Positions 1 to 12,737 of a DNA stretch of 36,716 bases are shown in pieces. The DNA comes from Hyphomicrobiales bacterium (GTDB taxonomy: Bacteria > Pseudomonadota > Alphaproteobacteria > Rhizobiales > Xanthobacteraceae): NCBI GenBank assembly GCA_003140315.1, contig PLJS01000279.1, positions 1-36,716 on the forward strand. Reading direction: 5' to 3'. The stretch's first letter is position 1. Each line of letters begins with the position of its first letter. The notes under the pieces are model-generated. The model did not search any database. It saw only the letters and a list, made by a program, of their open reading frames with translations, and had not been told where the DNA came from. A program made the position numbers and the translations under genes.

Positions 1-118
1 AATCATTTTGAGTCGGACACTGACCGGATAAAACTGTTCACCGCGGCCGATTCGGTGCGCTCTGTGGTGGCTTGAATCCGCCAGAATCGGGTGAGATGCC
101 GGGACTGGACGGAGACTG

Positions 119-1387
119 ATGAGCGACCCCACCGGGACCCGGCCCTTCGCTCCCTTCGAATGGATGCTGTCGCTGCGTTACCTTCGGTCGCGGCGCAAGG
201 AAGGATTCATCTCGGTCATCGCCGGCTTCTCGTTCCTCGGCATCATGCTGGGGGTCGCGACGCTGATCATCGTCATGGCGGTGATGAACGGCTTCCGCAA
301 GGAATTGCTCGACAAGATTCTCGGGCTCAACGGCCATCTGCTGGTGCAGCCGATCGACTCGCCGCTCACCGACTGGGAAGCGGTCGCCGACCGTATCTCG
401 AAGGTGCCGGGCGTGCGCCTCGCTGCGCCGATCGTGGAAGGCCAGGCGCTCGCCTCATCCCCGTTCAACGCCGCCGGCGTGCTGGTGCGCGGCATTCGCT
501 CCGCCGACCTCAACAAGCTCACTTCGATCGCCAAGAACCTGAAGCAGGGCACGCTCGAGGGCTTCGACACCGGCCAGGGCCTCGCGATCGGGCGGCGGCT
601 CGCCGACCAGCTTTCGGTGCACTCCGGCGACAACATCACGCTCGTGGCGCCCAAGGGTGCGGTGACGCCGATGGGCACGACGCCGCGCATCAAGACCTAC
701 AAGGTCGCGGCGGTGTTTGAGATCGGTATGTCGGAATACGATTCCGCGATCGTGTTCATGCCGCTGCCGGAGGCGCAGCTCTATTTCAACCGCGCCGGCG
801 ACGTCACGGCGATCGAGGTCTATACGACCGATCCCGACCGCATCGATCGTTTCCGCAAGCTCGTGACTGACGCCGCGCAACGCTCGATCTTCATGATCGA
901 CTGGCGCCAGCGCAATGCGACCTTCTTCAACGCGCTGCAGGTCGAGCGCAACGTGATGTTCCTGATCCTGACGCTGATCATCCTGGTGGCGGCGCTCAAC
1001 ATCATCTCCGGGCTGATCATGCTGGTGAAGGACAAGGGCGGCGACATCGCGACCTTGCGCACCATGGGGGCAACGCGCGGGGCGGTGATGCGGGTGTTCC
1101 TGATCACCGGCGCCTCGATCGGGATCGTCGGCACGCTCGCGGGATTCCTGCTCGGGCTGGTGATCTGCCTCAATGTCGAGACGATCCGCCAGTTCCTGTC
1201 CTGGCTGACCGCGACTGAGCTGTTCTCGCCGGAGCTTTATTTCCTGTCGCGGCTCCCGGCCGAGATGGACCCGGGCGAGACGACCGCCGTCGTGATCATG
1301 GCGCTGGCGCTTTCGCTGCTGGCGACGCTCTATCCCTCGTGGCGCGCGGCGCGGCTCGATCCGGTCGAGGCGCTGCGCTATGAGTGA
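119..1387 (+). CDS. lolC: Lipoprotein-releasing ABC transporter permease, LolC/LolE family
   Basis: This is the inner-membrane permease of the Lol system, which extracts mature lipoproteins from the inner membrane and passes them to the periplasmic carrier LolA. The 422-aa protein has the FtsX/MacB-type layout: one N-terminal membrane span at about residues 32-54, a large periplasmic domain to about 275, then three C-terminal spans (about 278-302, 322-347 and 385-405). It ends with the cytoplasmic motif [17 protein letters not shown], typical of LolC/E permeases. The ATG is preceded by GGAG five bases upstream. Its last codons overlap the start of lolD by 8 bp, so the two are translationally coupled. 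Only one permease gene is seen here, and many alphaproteobacteria use a single LolC/E-like protein, so the choice between the C and E names is nominal. The family assignment is firm. Confidence 0.93.
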   Translation: MSDPTGTRPFAPFEWMLSLRYLRSRRKEGFISVIAGFSFLGIMLGVATLIIVMAVMNGFRKELLDKILGLNGHLLVQPIDSPLTDWEAVADRISKVPGVRLAAPIVEGQALASSPFNAAGVLVRGIRSADLNKLTSIAKNLKQGTLEGFDTGQGLAIGRRLADQLSVHSGDNITLVAPKGAVTPMGTTPRIKTYKVAAVFEIGMSEYDSAIVFMPLPEAQLYFNRAGDVTAIEVYTTDPDRIDRFRKLVTDAAQRSIFMIDWRQRNATFFNALQVERNVMFLILTLIILVAALNIISGLIMLVKDKGGDIATLRTMGATRGAVMRVFLITGASIGIVGTLAGFLLGLVICLNVETIRQFLSWLTATELFSPELYFLSRLPAEMDPGETTAVVIMALALSLLATLYPSWRAARLDPVEALRYE

Positions 1388-2087
1388 GCAACGGCCGGCG
1401 GCCGAGAAGGAACCGGCGATCTTTCTGCATGCGATTGAGCGCCGCTACCATCAGGGCGTCGCCACGCTGGAGATCCTCACCGGCGTGGAGCTTGCGGTGT
1501 GGCCGGGCCAGTCGGTCGCGCTGATCGCGCCCTCGGGCACCGGCAAGTCGACGCTGCTGCACATCGCGGGGCTGTTGGAGCATCCCGACGGCGGCGAGGT
1601 CTATGTCGACGGCACCGCGACCTCGACGCTCTCCGACGCCGAGCGCACGCGCATCCGCCGCACCGAAATCGGCTTCGTCTACCAGTTCCACCACCTGCTG
1701 CCGGAGTTCTCGGCGCTCGAGAACGTGATGCTGCCGCAGATGATCCGCGGGCTCTCGCGCAAGGAGGCAAAGACCCGAGCGAGCGAGCTGCTCTCGTATC
1801 TCGGCCTCGGCGAGCGGCTCGAGCACCGGCCGTCGCAGCTTTCCGGCGGCGAGCAGCAGCGCGTCGCGATCGCGCGCGCGGTCGCGAACGCCCCGCGCGT
1901 ACTGTTGGCCGACGAGCCGACCGGCAATCTCGACCCGCGCACTGCGTCGCACGTATTCGGTGCGCTCACGCAACTCGTGCGCGCGTCCGGGCTCGCCGCC
2001 GTGGTGGCGACGCACAATCTGGAGCTCGCCCAGCGCATGGACCGCCGCGTGACTCTGCAGGACGGGCGGCTGGTGGAGGTGGATTGA
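1380..2087 (+). CDS. lolD: Lipoprotein-releasing system ATP-binding protein LolD
   Basis: This is the cytoplasmic ATPase that powers the LolC/E permease. Its 235 aa carry all ABC hallmarks: Walker [10 protein letters not shown] near residues 50-58, Q-loop Q102, signature LSGGEQQ at 154-160, Walker B LLADEP with D178 and E179, and the H-loop histidine H212 in ATHN. The stretch around the Q-loop ([19 protein letters not shown]) is characteristic of LolD within the wider MacB-like ATPase group. The ATG lies inside the end of the upstream permease gene (8-bp overlap), which marks a two-gene operon. A short 56-bp gap separates its stop from the convergent DUF1330 gene. Confidence 0.95.
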   Translation: MSEQRPAAEKEPAIFLHAIERRYHQGVATLEILTGVELAVWPGQSVALIAPSGTGKSTLLHIAGLLEHPDGGEVYVDGTATSTLSDAERTRIRRTEIGFVYQFHHLLPEFSALENVMLPQMIRGLSRKEAKTRASELLSYLGLGERLEHRPSQLSGGEQQRVAIARAVANAPRVLLADEPTGNLDPRTASHVFGALTQLVRASGLAAVVATHNLELAQRMDRRVTLQDGRLVEVD

Positions 2088-2143
2088 GACGGAGCCGCCG
2101 CCGTGTCGTAGACGCCGCCGATACGGGCGACCTCTGCACCGCC

Positions 2144-2527
2144 TTACTTCGATAGACCTTCGACGACGAAGGAGCGGAACTTGCCGACCTTGTCGCGAGT
2201 CGCCAATCCGTCCTTCTGCGCCGGGTCATCGCGCCAAGCCTGCATGCTGTCCTGATTGTCGAACATGTAAACCGTGTAGCGGTCGGACGGTGGCGTTCCC
2301 GCGAGCGTGGCGACGATCTTCCCGCCGCGGATGACGTATCGTCCCCCGTGCTTCTGGATCAGCTTCGACTGGGCCTCGGCATAGGTTTGGAACCCGGCCT
2401 TGTCCGTGACGTCGATCTCGTTGACCACATAGACCGGCGGCTTGGCTTGTGCGTGCAGACCTTCAACGGCAAGCGCGCCGAGCGCTGCTCCGGCAATAGC
2501 AAACGCGACCGCGTGGCGTGTCTTCAC
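2144..2527 (-). CDS. DUF1330-family protein with signal peptide
   Basis: This gene encodes a small (127 aa) predicted exported protein of the DUF1330 / dimeric alpha-beta barrel type. After a signal peptide (KTRHAVAFAIAGAALGAL, likely cleaved after LHAQA) comes the DUF1330 core. That core has the VVNEIDVTDKAGFQTYAEA opening, a GGRYVIRGGK strand and the FDNQDSMQAWRDDP helix. The GTG at 2527 is preferred over the upstream extension because GGGAGGT lies six bases before it and the signal peptide then begins correctly. The biochemical function of this family is not established, and most relatives are cytoplasmic, so export is a notable feature. It stands alone, convergent with lolD. The upstream LexA boxes lie about 135 bp from its start and point more naturally at the small gene on the other strand. 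Confidence 0.75.
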   Translation of the reverse strand: MKTRHAVAFAIAGAALGALAVEGLHAQAKPPVYVVNEIDVTDKAGFQTYAEAQSKLIQKHGGRYVIRGGKIVATLAGTPPSDRYTVYMFDNQDSMQAWRDDPAQKDGLATRDKVGKFRSFVVEGLSK

Positions 2528-2651
2528 GATGGACCTCCCACAGGGAACGGCTGGTGGCCGGAAGTCTATTTGGGAGCGCGGCCGGGAAGCAACGAATAAG
2601 CTGAATGCCAAAGGGCCTATTGCGGCGAAAACGGCAAAGTCCAGGCCCCCC

Positions 2652-2679
2652 TTGACTTCTGGAACATAATGAGAACAAT
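2652..2679 (+). promoter_or_regulatory. Promoter of the SOS microprotein gene
   Basis: TTGACT at 2652-2657 is followed after 16 bp by AACAAT at 2674-2679. This gives an expected start of transcription near 2686, about 24 bases before the small gene. The two LexA boxes cover the spacer, the -10 element and the start site, the usual geometry for repression by LexA. The -35 element is good and the -10 element is moderate. Assignment is by inspection only. Confidence 0.5.
2662..2676 (-). promoter_or_regulatory. LexA (SOS) box 1, GAAC-N7-GAAC
   Basis: The sequence reads GAAC-ATAATGA-GAAC. This is the exact reverse-strand form of the alphaproteobacterial LexA site GTTC-N7-GTTC. It sits between the -35 and -10 elements of the promoter for the 32-codon gene, with an AT-rich spacer as in real sites. 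The lexA gene itself lies at the right end of this window. Confidence 0.82.
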
Positions 2680-2694
2680 GTTCTTCCTATGTTC
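2680..2694 (+). promoter_or_regulatory. LexA (SOS) box 2, GTTC-N7-GTTC
   Basis: The sequence reads GTTC-TTCCTAT-GTTC, a second perfect LexA site only three bases from box 1 and in the opposite orientation. Together they form a symmetrical 33-bp operator. It overlaps the predicted transcription start and ends three bases before the first possible ATG (2698) of the small gene. Two perfect matches side by side are very unlikely by chance. Confidence 0.85.
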
Positions 2695-2709
2695 TAGATG
2701 GGGGTTGTG

Positions 2710-2808
2710 ATGTTCCGGTCCGCCGTTGAGGAAGTTGCTGCGCTACTCTCGCTCGGCCTGTTCGTCAGCATGATCGCGATTTGGGCGCAAGTCATTGCGA
2801 TGCTGTAA
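2710..2808 (+). CDS. LexA-controlled 32-aa single-span membrane microprotein
   Basis: This short gene encodes MFRSAVEEVAALL followed by a hydrophobic run that includes LSLGLFVSMIAIWAQVIAML. The result is one predicted transmembrane helix (about residues 9-31) with a short charged N-terminus. The ATG at 2710 has GGGGG five bases upstream. An in-frame ATG at 2698 would add four residues, but a TAG at 2695 blocks anything longer. The gene begins right after twin perfect LexA boxes, so it should be induced by DNA damage. Known LexA-regulated small membrane proteins include the Caulobacter division inhibitor SidA, and a similar role here is inference from size, topology and regulation only. I did not recognise the sequence itself. 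It stands 143 bp before dnaE on the same strand. Confidence 0.7.
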   Translation: MFRSAVEEVAALLSLGLFVSMIAIWAQVIAML

Positions 2809-2853
2809 GTTTCGGCCGTCGGAACCGACCTGATCGGGCTGCCGCGCTGGCCG

Positions 2854-2904
2854 CTGCCTGTGTGGGCGCCCGGTGGACGGGTCCGAATGCCGATGGACAG
2901 GCAG
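2854..2904. repeat. Inverted repeat upstream of dnaE
   Basis: CTGCCTGT at 2854-2861 and ACAGGCAG at 2897-2904 form a perfect 8-bp inverted repeat with a 35-base loop. With one bulge, the flanking GGCC on each side can extend the stem. It lies in the otherwise empty stretch between the microprotein gene and dnaE (2809-2951). It could be a leader structure for dnaE or nothing; there is no T-tract. Confidence 0.3.
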
Positions 2905-2951
2905 GGCCGCCATCCCCACCATTGCGATAATCTGAGAATCGCGAGGGTCCC

Positions 2952-5900
2952 GTGGCGCAAGCCGGCTTCGTGCATCTGCACGTGCACTCGTCCTATTCGC
3001 TGCTCGAAGGCGCGTTGACCATTGCCAAGCTCGCCGAGCTTGCCAAGGCCGACCGCCAGCCCGCGCTTGCGCTCACCGACACCGACAACATGTTCGGGGC
3101 GCTCGAATTCTCCGACAAGCTTGCTGCCTCCGGCGTGCAGCCAATCATCGGCATTGCGCTGAGCGTCGATTTCGCAGACCAGGACGCCGGGCCGCGCGGC
3201 CCCGGTCACACCGTGAAGCTGCCGCGTCTCGTGCTGCTCGCGGCGCGCGAGGAGGGCTACCGCAACCTGATGCGGCTGTCCTCGCGCGCCTTCCTCGACA
3301 CGCCCGCCGACCAGGCGCCGCACGTGAAGCTCGGCCTGCTCGAAACCCTGGCCGACGGCCTGATCGCGCTGACCGGCGGGCCGGGCGGGCCGCTCGATCT
3401 TGCGATCGCGGCAGGCCAGGGCGATCTCGCGGCCACGCGCTGCGCGCGCCTGCATGGCGTTTTCGGCGACCGGCTGTACGTCGAGCTGCAACGTCATGGC
3501 GGCGCCGAAAAGCTGACCGAGCCCGCGCTGATCGAGCTTGCCTATGCGCAGGGCCTGCCGCTCGTTGCCTGCAATGAGCCGTTCTTTGCCCGGCGCGAGG
3601 ACTACGAGGCGCATGACGCGCTGATCTGCATCGCGGAAGGCCGGCTCATCGCGGAAGGCGAGCGGCGCCAGCTCAGCCCCGAGCATTCGTTCAAATCGCG
3701 CGCCGAGATGGCGGCGCTGTTCGCCGACCTTCCCGAGGCGCTCGCCTCCACGGTCGAGATCGCGCAGCGCTGCGCGTTCCGTCCGATGACGCGCAAGCCG
3801 ATCCTGCCGCGGTTCACCGCGCTCGGCGGAGAAGCGGTCGACGAAAGCGCGGAGCTGCGCCGGCAGGCGGGTGAGGGATTGACGCGAAGGATCGAGGCGC
3901 TCGGCGTCGCGTCGGGCCGCACCATCGACGATTATCGTGAACGGCTCGCTTTCGAGCTCGGCGTGATCGAGCGGATGAAATATCCGGGCTACTTCCTGAT
4001 CGTCGCCGACTTCATCCAGTGGGCGAAGTTGCAAGGCATCCCGGTCGGGCCGGGCCGCGGCTCGGGCGCGGGCTCGCTGGTTGCCTATTCGCTCACCATC
4101 ACGGACCTCGATCCGATCCGCTTCGGCCTCCTGTTCGAGCGCTTCCTCAATCCCGAGCGCATATCGATGCCGGACTTCGACATCGACTTCTGCCAGGACC
4201 GGCGCGGCGAGGTGATCGACTACGTGCAGCAGCGCTACGGCCGCGATCAGGTCGGGCAGATCATCACCTTCGGCACCCTGCAGGCGCGCGGCGTCCTGCG
4301 CGACGTCGGCCGCGTCCTCGAAATGCCTTACGGGCAGGTCGACAAGCTCTGCAAGCTGGTGCCGATGAATCCGGCCGCGCCCGTGACCCTATCCAAGGCG
4401 ATCGCCGAGGAGCCGCGCCTGCAGGCTTTTCGGGACGCCGACCCGACCGTGAAACGCGTCTTCGATATCGCGATGAAGCTCGAAGGCTTGCACCGGCACG
4501 CCTCGACGCACGCCGCCGGCATCGTGATCGGCGACCGGCCGCTCTCCGAACTGGTGCCGATGTATCGCGATCCGAAATCCGACCTGCCGGTGACCCAGTT
4601 CAACATGAAGATGGTCGAGGCCGCGGGCCTCGTGAAGTTCGACTTCCTCGGGCTCAAGACGCTGTCGGTGCTCGCGCTCGCCGTGAAGCTCCTGAAACGA
4701 CGCGGCATCGATCTCGATCTCGCGCGCATCCCGCTCGACGACGCCAAGAGCTACGAGATGCTGGCGCGGGGCGAGACGGTCGGCATCTTCCAGGTGGAAG
4801 GGCAGGGCATGCGGCGCGCGCTCACCGACATGCGCCCCGATCGCTTCGAGGACATCATCGCGCTGGTCGCGCTCTATCGGCCGGGCCCGATGGCAAACAT
4901 TCCGACTTACTGCTCGCGCAAGCGCGGCCATGAGCCGATCGAATATGAGCATCCGCGGCTGCAACCCATCCTGGAGGCGACCTACGGCATCATCACCTAT
5001 CAAGAGCAGGTGCAGCAGATCGCGCGCGATCTTGCCGGCTACAGCCTCGGCAAGGCCGACATTCTGCGCCGCGCGATGGGAAAGAAGGACAGGAAGGAGA
5101 TGGCCTCGCAGCGCGGCGATTTCATCTCCGGCGCGGTCGAGCGCGGGATCGACAAGTCGGATGCCGAAACGATTTTCGAGGCTTGCGCCAAGTTCGCCGA
5201 ATACGGCTTCAACAAATCGCACTCCGCGCCTTACGCGCTGATCACGTACCAGACCGCCTATCTGAAGGCGAACTACGCGGTCGAATTTATGGCTGCGTCG
5301 ATGAGCTACGACATGGCCAATACCGACAAGCTCGCCGAATTCCGCGCCGAGGCGCAGCGGCTCGGCGTCAAGGTCGAGCCGCCTTCGATCAACCGCTCCG
5401 GCGAGATGTTCGAGGTCGAGGGCAATACGATCCATTACGCGCTTGCGGCGCTCAAGGGCGTCGGCCGGGAGGCCGTCAAGGCAATCGCCGAGGCGCGCGG
5501 CGAGAAGCCGTTCCGCGACATCACGGACTTTGCAAGCCGCGTCAATCCGCGCGCGATCAACAAGCGCGTGCTGGAAAGCCTCGCGGCGTCCGGCGCGTTC
5601 GACGCGCTGGAGGGCAATCGCGCGCGCGTGCATGCCGGCGTCGACGTGATCCTCGCCGCCGCGCAACGCCGTCACGACGACGCCACGCTGGGCCAGAGCG
5701 AGCTGTTCGGCGGAGCTTCGACGCGCGAGCAATTGCCGCTGCCGGCGGCCGAGCCGTGGCTGCCGGCCGAGCGGCTGCAGCGCGAGTTCGACGCGATCGG
5801 TTTCTTCCTGTCCGGCCACCCGCTCGACGATTACGCGGCCGCGCTCGCCCGGCTGAAAGTGAAGTCCTGGGCCGATTTCGCGCGCGAGGTAAAGGCCGGC

Positions 5901-6380
5901 GCGACCGCCGGCCGCGTCGCCGGCACGGTCGTCTCGCGCGTCGAGCGCCGGACCAAGACCGGCAACAAGATGGGCATCATCGAGTTCTCCGACCCATCGG
6001 GCCATTACGAGGCGATCGTGTTCGCCGAAGGCCTGCAGCAGTACCGCGACATGCTGGAGCCGGGCGCGGCGGTGCTGCTGTTCCTGAGCGCAGAGGCGCA
6101 GGGCGACGACGTGCGCGCGCGCATCCAGTCGGTCGAGCCGCTCGAAAAGGCGGCCGAGAAGATGCAGAAGGAGCTCCGTATCCATCTCAAGTCCGAACAG
6201 CCGATCGAGAGCGTCATGAAGCGGCTGGAAAGCCGCGGCGAAGGCGAAATCGTGCTGGTGCTGCAACTGCAGGGCGGCGGCGAAGCCGATATCCGGCTTC
6301 CCGGCCGCTACAAGGTCTCGCCGCAGATCGCCGGCGCCATCAAGGCCGTGCCGGGCGTGATGCAGGTGGAGGCGGGTTAG
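2952..6380 (+). CDS. dnaE: DNA polymerase III alpha subunit (replicative, DnaE1 type)
   Basis: This is the catalytic subunit of the chromosomal replicase. The 1142-aa protein matches the family length (about 1160 in E. coli). It opens with the PHP domain (HLHVHSSYSLLEGA at residues 8-21) and contains the polymerase core with GPGRGSGAGSLVAYSL and the catalytic aspartates in PDFDIDF (about 407-413). A beta-clamp-binding motif QSELF follows at 915-919, then an OB-fold near 985-1035. The start is a GTG with GAGGG upstream. The N-terminal sequence and full length fit the essential DnaE1, not the SOS mutagenesis polymerase DnaE2, which normally sits with imuA and imuB. Transcription from the SOS promoter at 2652 could run into this gene, since no clear terminator is seen between them. 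Confidence 0.97.
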   Translation: MAQAGFVHLHVHSSYSLLEGALTIAKLAELAKADRQPALALTDTDNMFGALEFSDKLAASGVQPIIGIALSVDFADQDAGPRGPGHTVKLPRLVLLAAREEGYRNLMRLSSRAFLDTPADQAPHVKLGLLETLADGLIALTGGPGGPLDLAIAAGQGDLAATRCARLHGVFGDRLYVELQRHGGAEKLTEPALIELAYAQGLPLVACNEPFFARREDYEAHDALICIAEGRLIAEGERRQLSPEHSFKSRAEMAALFADLPEALASTVEIAQRCAFRPMTRKPILPRFTALGGEAVDESAELRRQAGEGLTRRIEALGVASGRTIDDYRERLAFELGVIERMKYPGYFLIVADFIQWAKLQGIPVGPGRGSGAGSLVAYSLTITDLDPIRFGLLFERFLNPERISMPDFDIDFCQDRRGEVIDYVQQRYGRDQVGQIITFGTLQARGVLRDVGRVLEMPYGQVDKLCKLVPMNPAAPVTLSKAIAEEPRLQAFRDADPTVKRVFDIAMKLEGLHRHASTHAAGIVIGDRPLSELVPMYRDPKSDLPVTQFNMKMVEAAGLVKFDFLGLKTLSVLALAVKLLKRRGIDLDLARIPLDDAKSYEMLARGETVGIFQVEGQGMRRALTDMRPDRFEDIIALVALYRPGPMANIPTYCSRKRGHEPIEYEHPRLQPILEATYGIITYQEQVQQIARDLAGYSLGKADILRRAMGKKDRKEMASQRGDFISGAVERGIDKSDAETIFEACAKFAEYGFNKSHSAPYALITYQTAYLKANYAVEFMAASMSYDMANTDKLAEFRAEAQRLGVKVEPPSINRSGEMFEVEGNTIHYALAALKGVGREAVKAIAEARGEKPFRDITDFASRVNPRAINKRVLESLAASGAFDALEGNRARVHAGVDVILAAAQRRHDDATLGQSELFGGASTREQLPLPAAEPWLPAERLQREFDAIGFFLSGHPLDDYAAALARLKVKSWADFAREVKAGATAGRVAGTVVSRVERRTKTGNKMGIIEFSDPSGHYEAIVFAEGLQQYRDMLEPGAAVLLFLSAEAQGDDVRARIQSVEPLEKAAEKMQKELRIHLKSEQPIESVMKRLESRGEGEIVLVLQLQGGGEADIRLPGRYKVSPQIAGAIKAVPGVMQVEAG

Positions 6381-6401
6381 GGCTGGTTCTCCGTTGTTTG
6401 C

Positions 6402-6428
6402 TTGACATATTATGTGAGAACTCACATA
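6402..6428 (+). promoter_or_regulatory. Promoter and palindromic operator of the HigBA-type module
   Basis: A perfect 18-bp palindrome, TATGTGAG-AA-CTCACATA, occupies 6411-6428, immediately downstream of a consensus -35 TTGACA at 6402-6407. It ends one base before the possible GTG start and seven before the ATG of the toxin gene. The position fits autorepression by the HTH antitoxin encoded as the second gene, which is the rule for HigBA-type modules. A 17-bp spacer would put the -10 at 6425-6430 (weak) and the transcript start at about the toxin ATG. Confidence 0.7.
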
Positions 6429-6435
6429 CGTGACA

Positions 6436-6807
6436 ATGCTTCCGAAGGCTGAAAGGCCGCGGCCGCTCGTCTGGCGCGGAACATCGAAAACCGAATTCGC
6501 GGCCTTTCCGGACGACGTGCAGCGCGAGATGGGTTACGCGCTGTTTCTCGCCCAGATGGGAGAGCGCCATCCGACCGCAGCGAAAACCCTGAAAGGATTT
6601 GGCGGCGGGACCGTCGTCGAGGTCAAAGAAAACCACGCAGGCAACGCCTACCGGGCCGTCTATACCGTGCGCTATGCCGATGCTGTCTATGTACTGCACG
6701 CGTTTCAGAAGAAGTCGAAGAAGGGCGCTGAAACGCCGAAGCCGGACATCAGGCTCATCGAAAAGCGGTTGAAGGACTTGATCGAGGACAAGGACGTACG
6801 GCGATGA
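6436..6807 (+). CDS. HigB/RelE-like toxin (phage Gp49-like family)
   Basis: This gene encodes a putative mRNA-interferase toxin of the Gp49-like / HigB family, part of the RelE superfamily, 123 aa from the ATG at 6436. Diagnostic stretches are AFPDDVQREMGYALFLAQMG near the N-terminus and YRAVYTVRYADAVYVLHAFQKK in the C-terminal half, the conserved core of these ribosome-dependent RNases. A GTG at 6430 would add two residues. The palindromic operator directly upstream leaves no room for a Shine-Dalgarno site, so the message may be leaderless. The toxin comes first and overlaps the antitoxin gene by 4 bp (ATGA), the gene order typical of HigBA rather than RelBE. Toxicity is inferred from family. 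Confidence 0.87.
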   Translation: MLPKAERPRPLVWRGTSKTEFAAFPDDVQREMGYALFLAQMGERHPTAAKTLKGFGGGTVVEVKENHAGNAYRAVYTVRYADAVYVLHAFQKKSKKGAETPKPDIRLIEKRLKDLIEDKDVRR

Positions 6808-7145
6808 CGAAGATCCCCGCGGCCAAGGATCCCAGCCGGAATGTCTGGCTGCAGCTTGGATTTCCCGATGCGGAAGCGCACTACCTCAAGGCCGAACTCG
6901 TGTTGAGGCTCGACCGCGCGATCAAGGCTCTGCGCCTGACCCAGCGCGAAGCCGCGCGGCGTCTCGGAGCGACCCAGCCGGAGCTTTCCAAGATTCTCGG
7001 CGGCAAGTTCTCGGAAGTATCGTTCGAACGCCTCATGCGCTTTCTGGCCGCGCTGGGTCACAGCATCGAGATCAAGATCGGCGGGTCCAAACCGAACCGG
7101 CCGGGTGAGGTCGTCATTCGGGACGCGCGCCGCACGGCGGCATGA
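6804..7145 (+). CDS. HTH-XRE antitoxin (HigA-like)
   Basis: This gene encodes the antitoxin and autoregulator of the pair, 113 aa. It has an XRE-type helix-turn-helix at about residues 47-75, with LTQREAARRLGATQPELSKI including the recognition helix, followed by FERLMRFLAALGHSIEIKI. That C-terminal arrangement is standard for HTH antitoxins partnered with Gp49-like toxins. It starts inside the toxin stop codon (ATGA), which couples its translation to the toxin. It probably binds the 18-bp palindrome at 6411-6428. No other antitoxin candidate is nearby. Confidence 0.88.
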   Translation: MTKIPAAKDPSRNVWLQLGFPDAEAHYLKAELVLRLDRAIKALRLTQREAARRLGATQPELSKILGGKFSEVSFERLMRFLAALGHSIEIKIGGSKPNRPGEVVIRDARRTAA

Positions 7146-7184
7146 CCCGCGAGCTTCTACCGCAGCCGTTTCCGCCAACGTCCA

Positions 7185-7214
7185 TTGGAATTTCCCGGAA
7201 CCTGTCCGTATATA
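7185..7214 (+). promoter_or_regulatory. Probable promoter of the response regulator gene
   Basis: TTGGAA (7185-7190) and TATATA (7209-7214) are separated by 18 bp in the 140-bp gap before the response regulator gene. Downstream, CCCGC-TATTC-GCGGG just before the ribosome-binding site can form a small hairpin. Identification is by eye only. Confidence 0.42.
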
Positions 7215-7285
7215 GGTCTTCGGGGCTGCATCGCGGCAGTACTTCGATCTCGCGATCCCGCTATTCGCGGGCGAGTTGAGGGGGC

Positions 7286-7993
7286 ATGGATCATCGTCCG
7301 CACATCGTGGTGGTCGAGGACGAGGCGGCGCAGCGCCAGCTTCTCGTCGACTACCTCGCCAAGCAGAGCTTCCGCGTCAGCGGCGCCGACGGCGGCCCCG
7401 CGCTGCGCAAGCTGCTGGAGCGCGAGCTGCCGACGCTGGTTCTGCTCGACGTCGGCCTGCCCGGGGAGGACGGCTTCGCGCTAGCCCGCTGGTTGCGCGA
7501 GCGCTCGGGCCGCATCGGGATCATCATGGTGACGGCTGCGACCGACACCGTCGACCGCGTGGTCGGGCTCGAGACCGGCGCGGACGACTACATCTCCAAG
7601 CCCTTTGAGCCGCGCGAACTGCTGGCGCGGGTGAAGAGCGTGCTGCGGCGCACGTCGGGTACGGCGACCAATAGCGGGCCCCGGGTGCGCATGGGCCGCC
7701 GCGTGCTTGACCTGGAAAAGCGCGTCCTGGTCGACCCTGCCGACGGCAGCGAGGAAACGCTCGCGGCGAGCGAGCTCGATCTGCTCAAGGTGTTCGCCGA
7801 GAACCCGAATCGGCCGCTCAACCGCGACTGGCTGTTGGAAGTCACGGCGCATCGCGAGATGGAAGCCTTCGACCGCGCGATCGACCTGCGCATCACGCGA
7901 CTGCGGCGAAAGATCGAGGTCGACCCGGCCCATCCCGATGCGATCCGCACCGTGCGCGGCGTCGGTTACATGTTCGTGCCACCGAAGGATTGA
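7286..7993 (+). CDS. OmpR/PhoB-family response regulator
   Basis: This is a two-component transcription regulator of 235 aa. The receiver domain (residues 6-118) has the acidic pocket E11-D12, phospho-acceptor D55 in LVLLDVGLPGEDG, the switch residue T83 and the conserved lysine K105 in ISKPFEP. A winged-helix DNA-binding domain (about 130-232) ends in the usual ITRLRRKIEVDP ... IRTVRGVGYMF sequence. The ATG follows GAGGGGG at good spacing. Its stop lies only 16 bp from the stop of the convergent hybrid kinase, which carries a terminal HPt domain able to deliver phosphate to a separate receiver. That makes the pair likely partners. The ArcA/TorR-like style of the receiver fits a phosphorelay. 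Target genes cannot be read from the sequence. Confidence 0.93.
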   Translation: MDHRPHIVVVEDEAAQRQLLVDYLAKQSFRVSGADGGPALRKLLERELPTLVLLDVGLPGEDGFALARWLRERSGRIGIIMVTAATDTVDRVVGLETGADDYISKPFEPRELLARVKSVLRRTSGTATNSGPRVRMGRRVLDLEKRVLVDPADGSEETLAASELDLLKVFAENPNRPLNRDWLLEVTAHREMEAFDRAIDLRITRLRRKIEVDPAHPDAIRTVRGVGYMFVPPKD

Positions 7994-8008
7994 CGCGCTT
8001 CGGGCGCG
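7994..8008. terminator. Short hairpin between convergent genes
   Basis: CGCGC-TTCGG-GCGCG fills the gap between the convergent stop codons of the response regulator and the kinase. It has a 5-bp GC stem with a TTCG-type loop and no T-tract. It might slow transcription from both sides, but the support is weak. Confidence 0.25.
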
Positions 8009-8009
8009 C

Positions 8010-12683
<4,674 letters not shown>

Positions 12684-12737
12684 CAGCCACGACTCCGGCA
12701 CGTCTTTATACTGGGGATGCCGTGTATCGTCGGTGTG

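Noticed and set aside
1-118. Possible end of an upstream gene (24 codons open in frame 1, stop at 73-75)
   Set aside because: The translated tail is too short and not recognisable, so no gene was called. Only the ribosome-binding site of lolC is evident here.
2694-4034. A 446-codon open frame on the minus strand overlapping the LexA boxes
   Set aside because: It runs antisense through dnaE and the small gene, has no domain, and would place its end inside the SOS operator.
4389-6425. A 678-codon open frame on the minus strand
   Set aside because: Antisense to dnaE. It is arginine- and histidine-rich with no family match, the expected shadow of GC-rich coding sequence.
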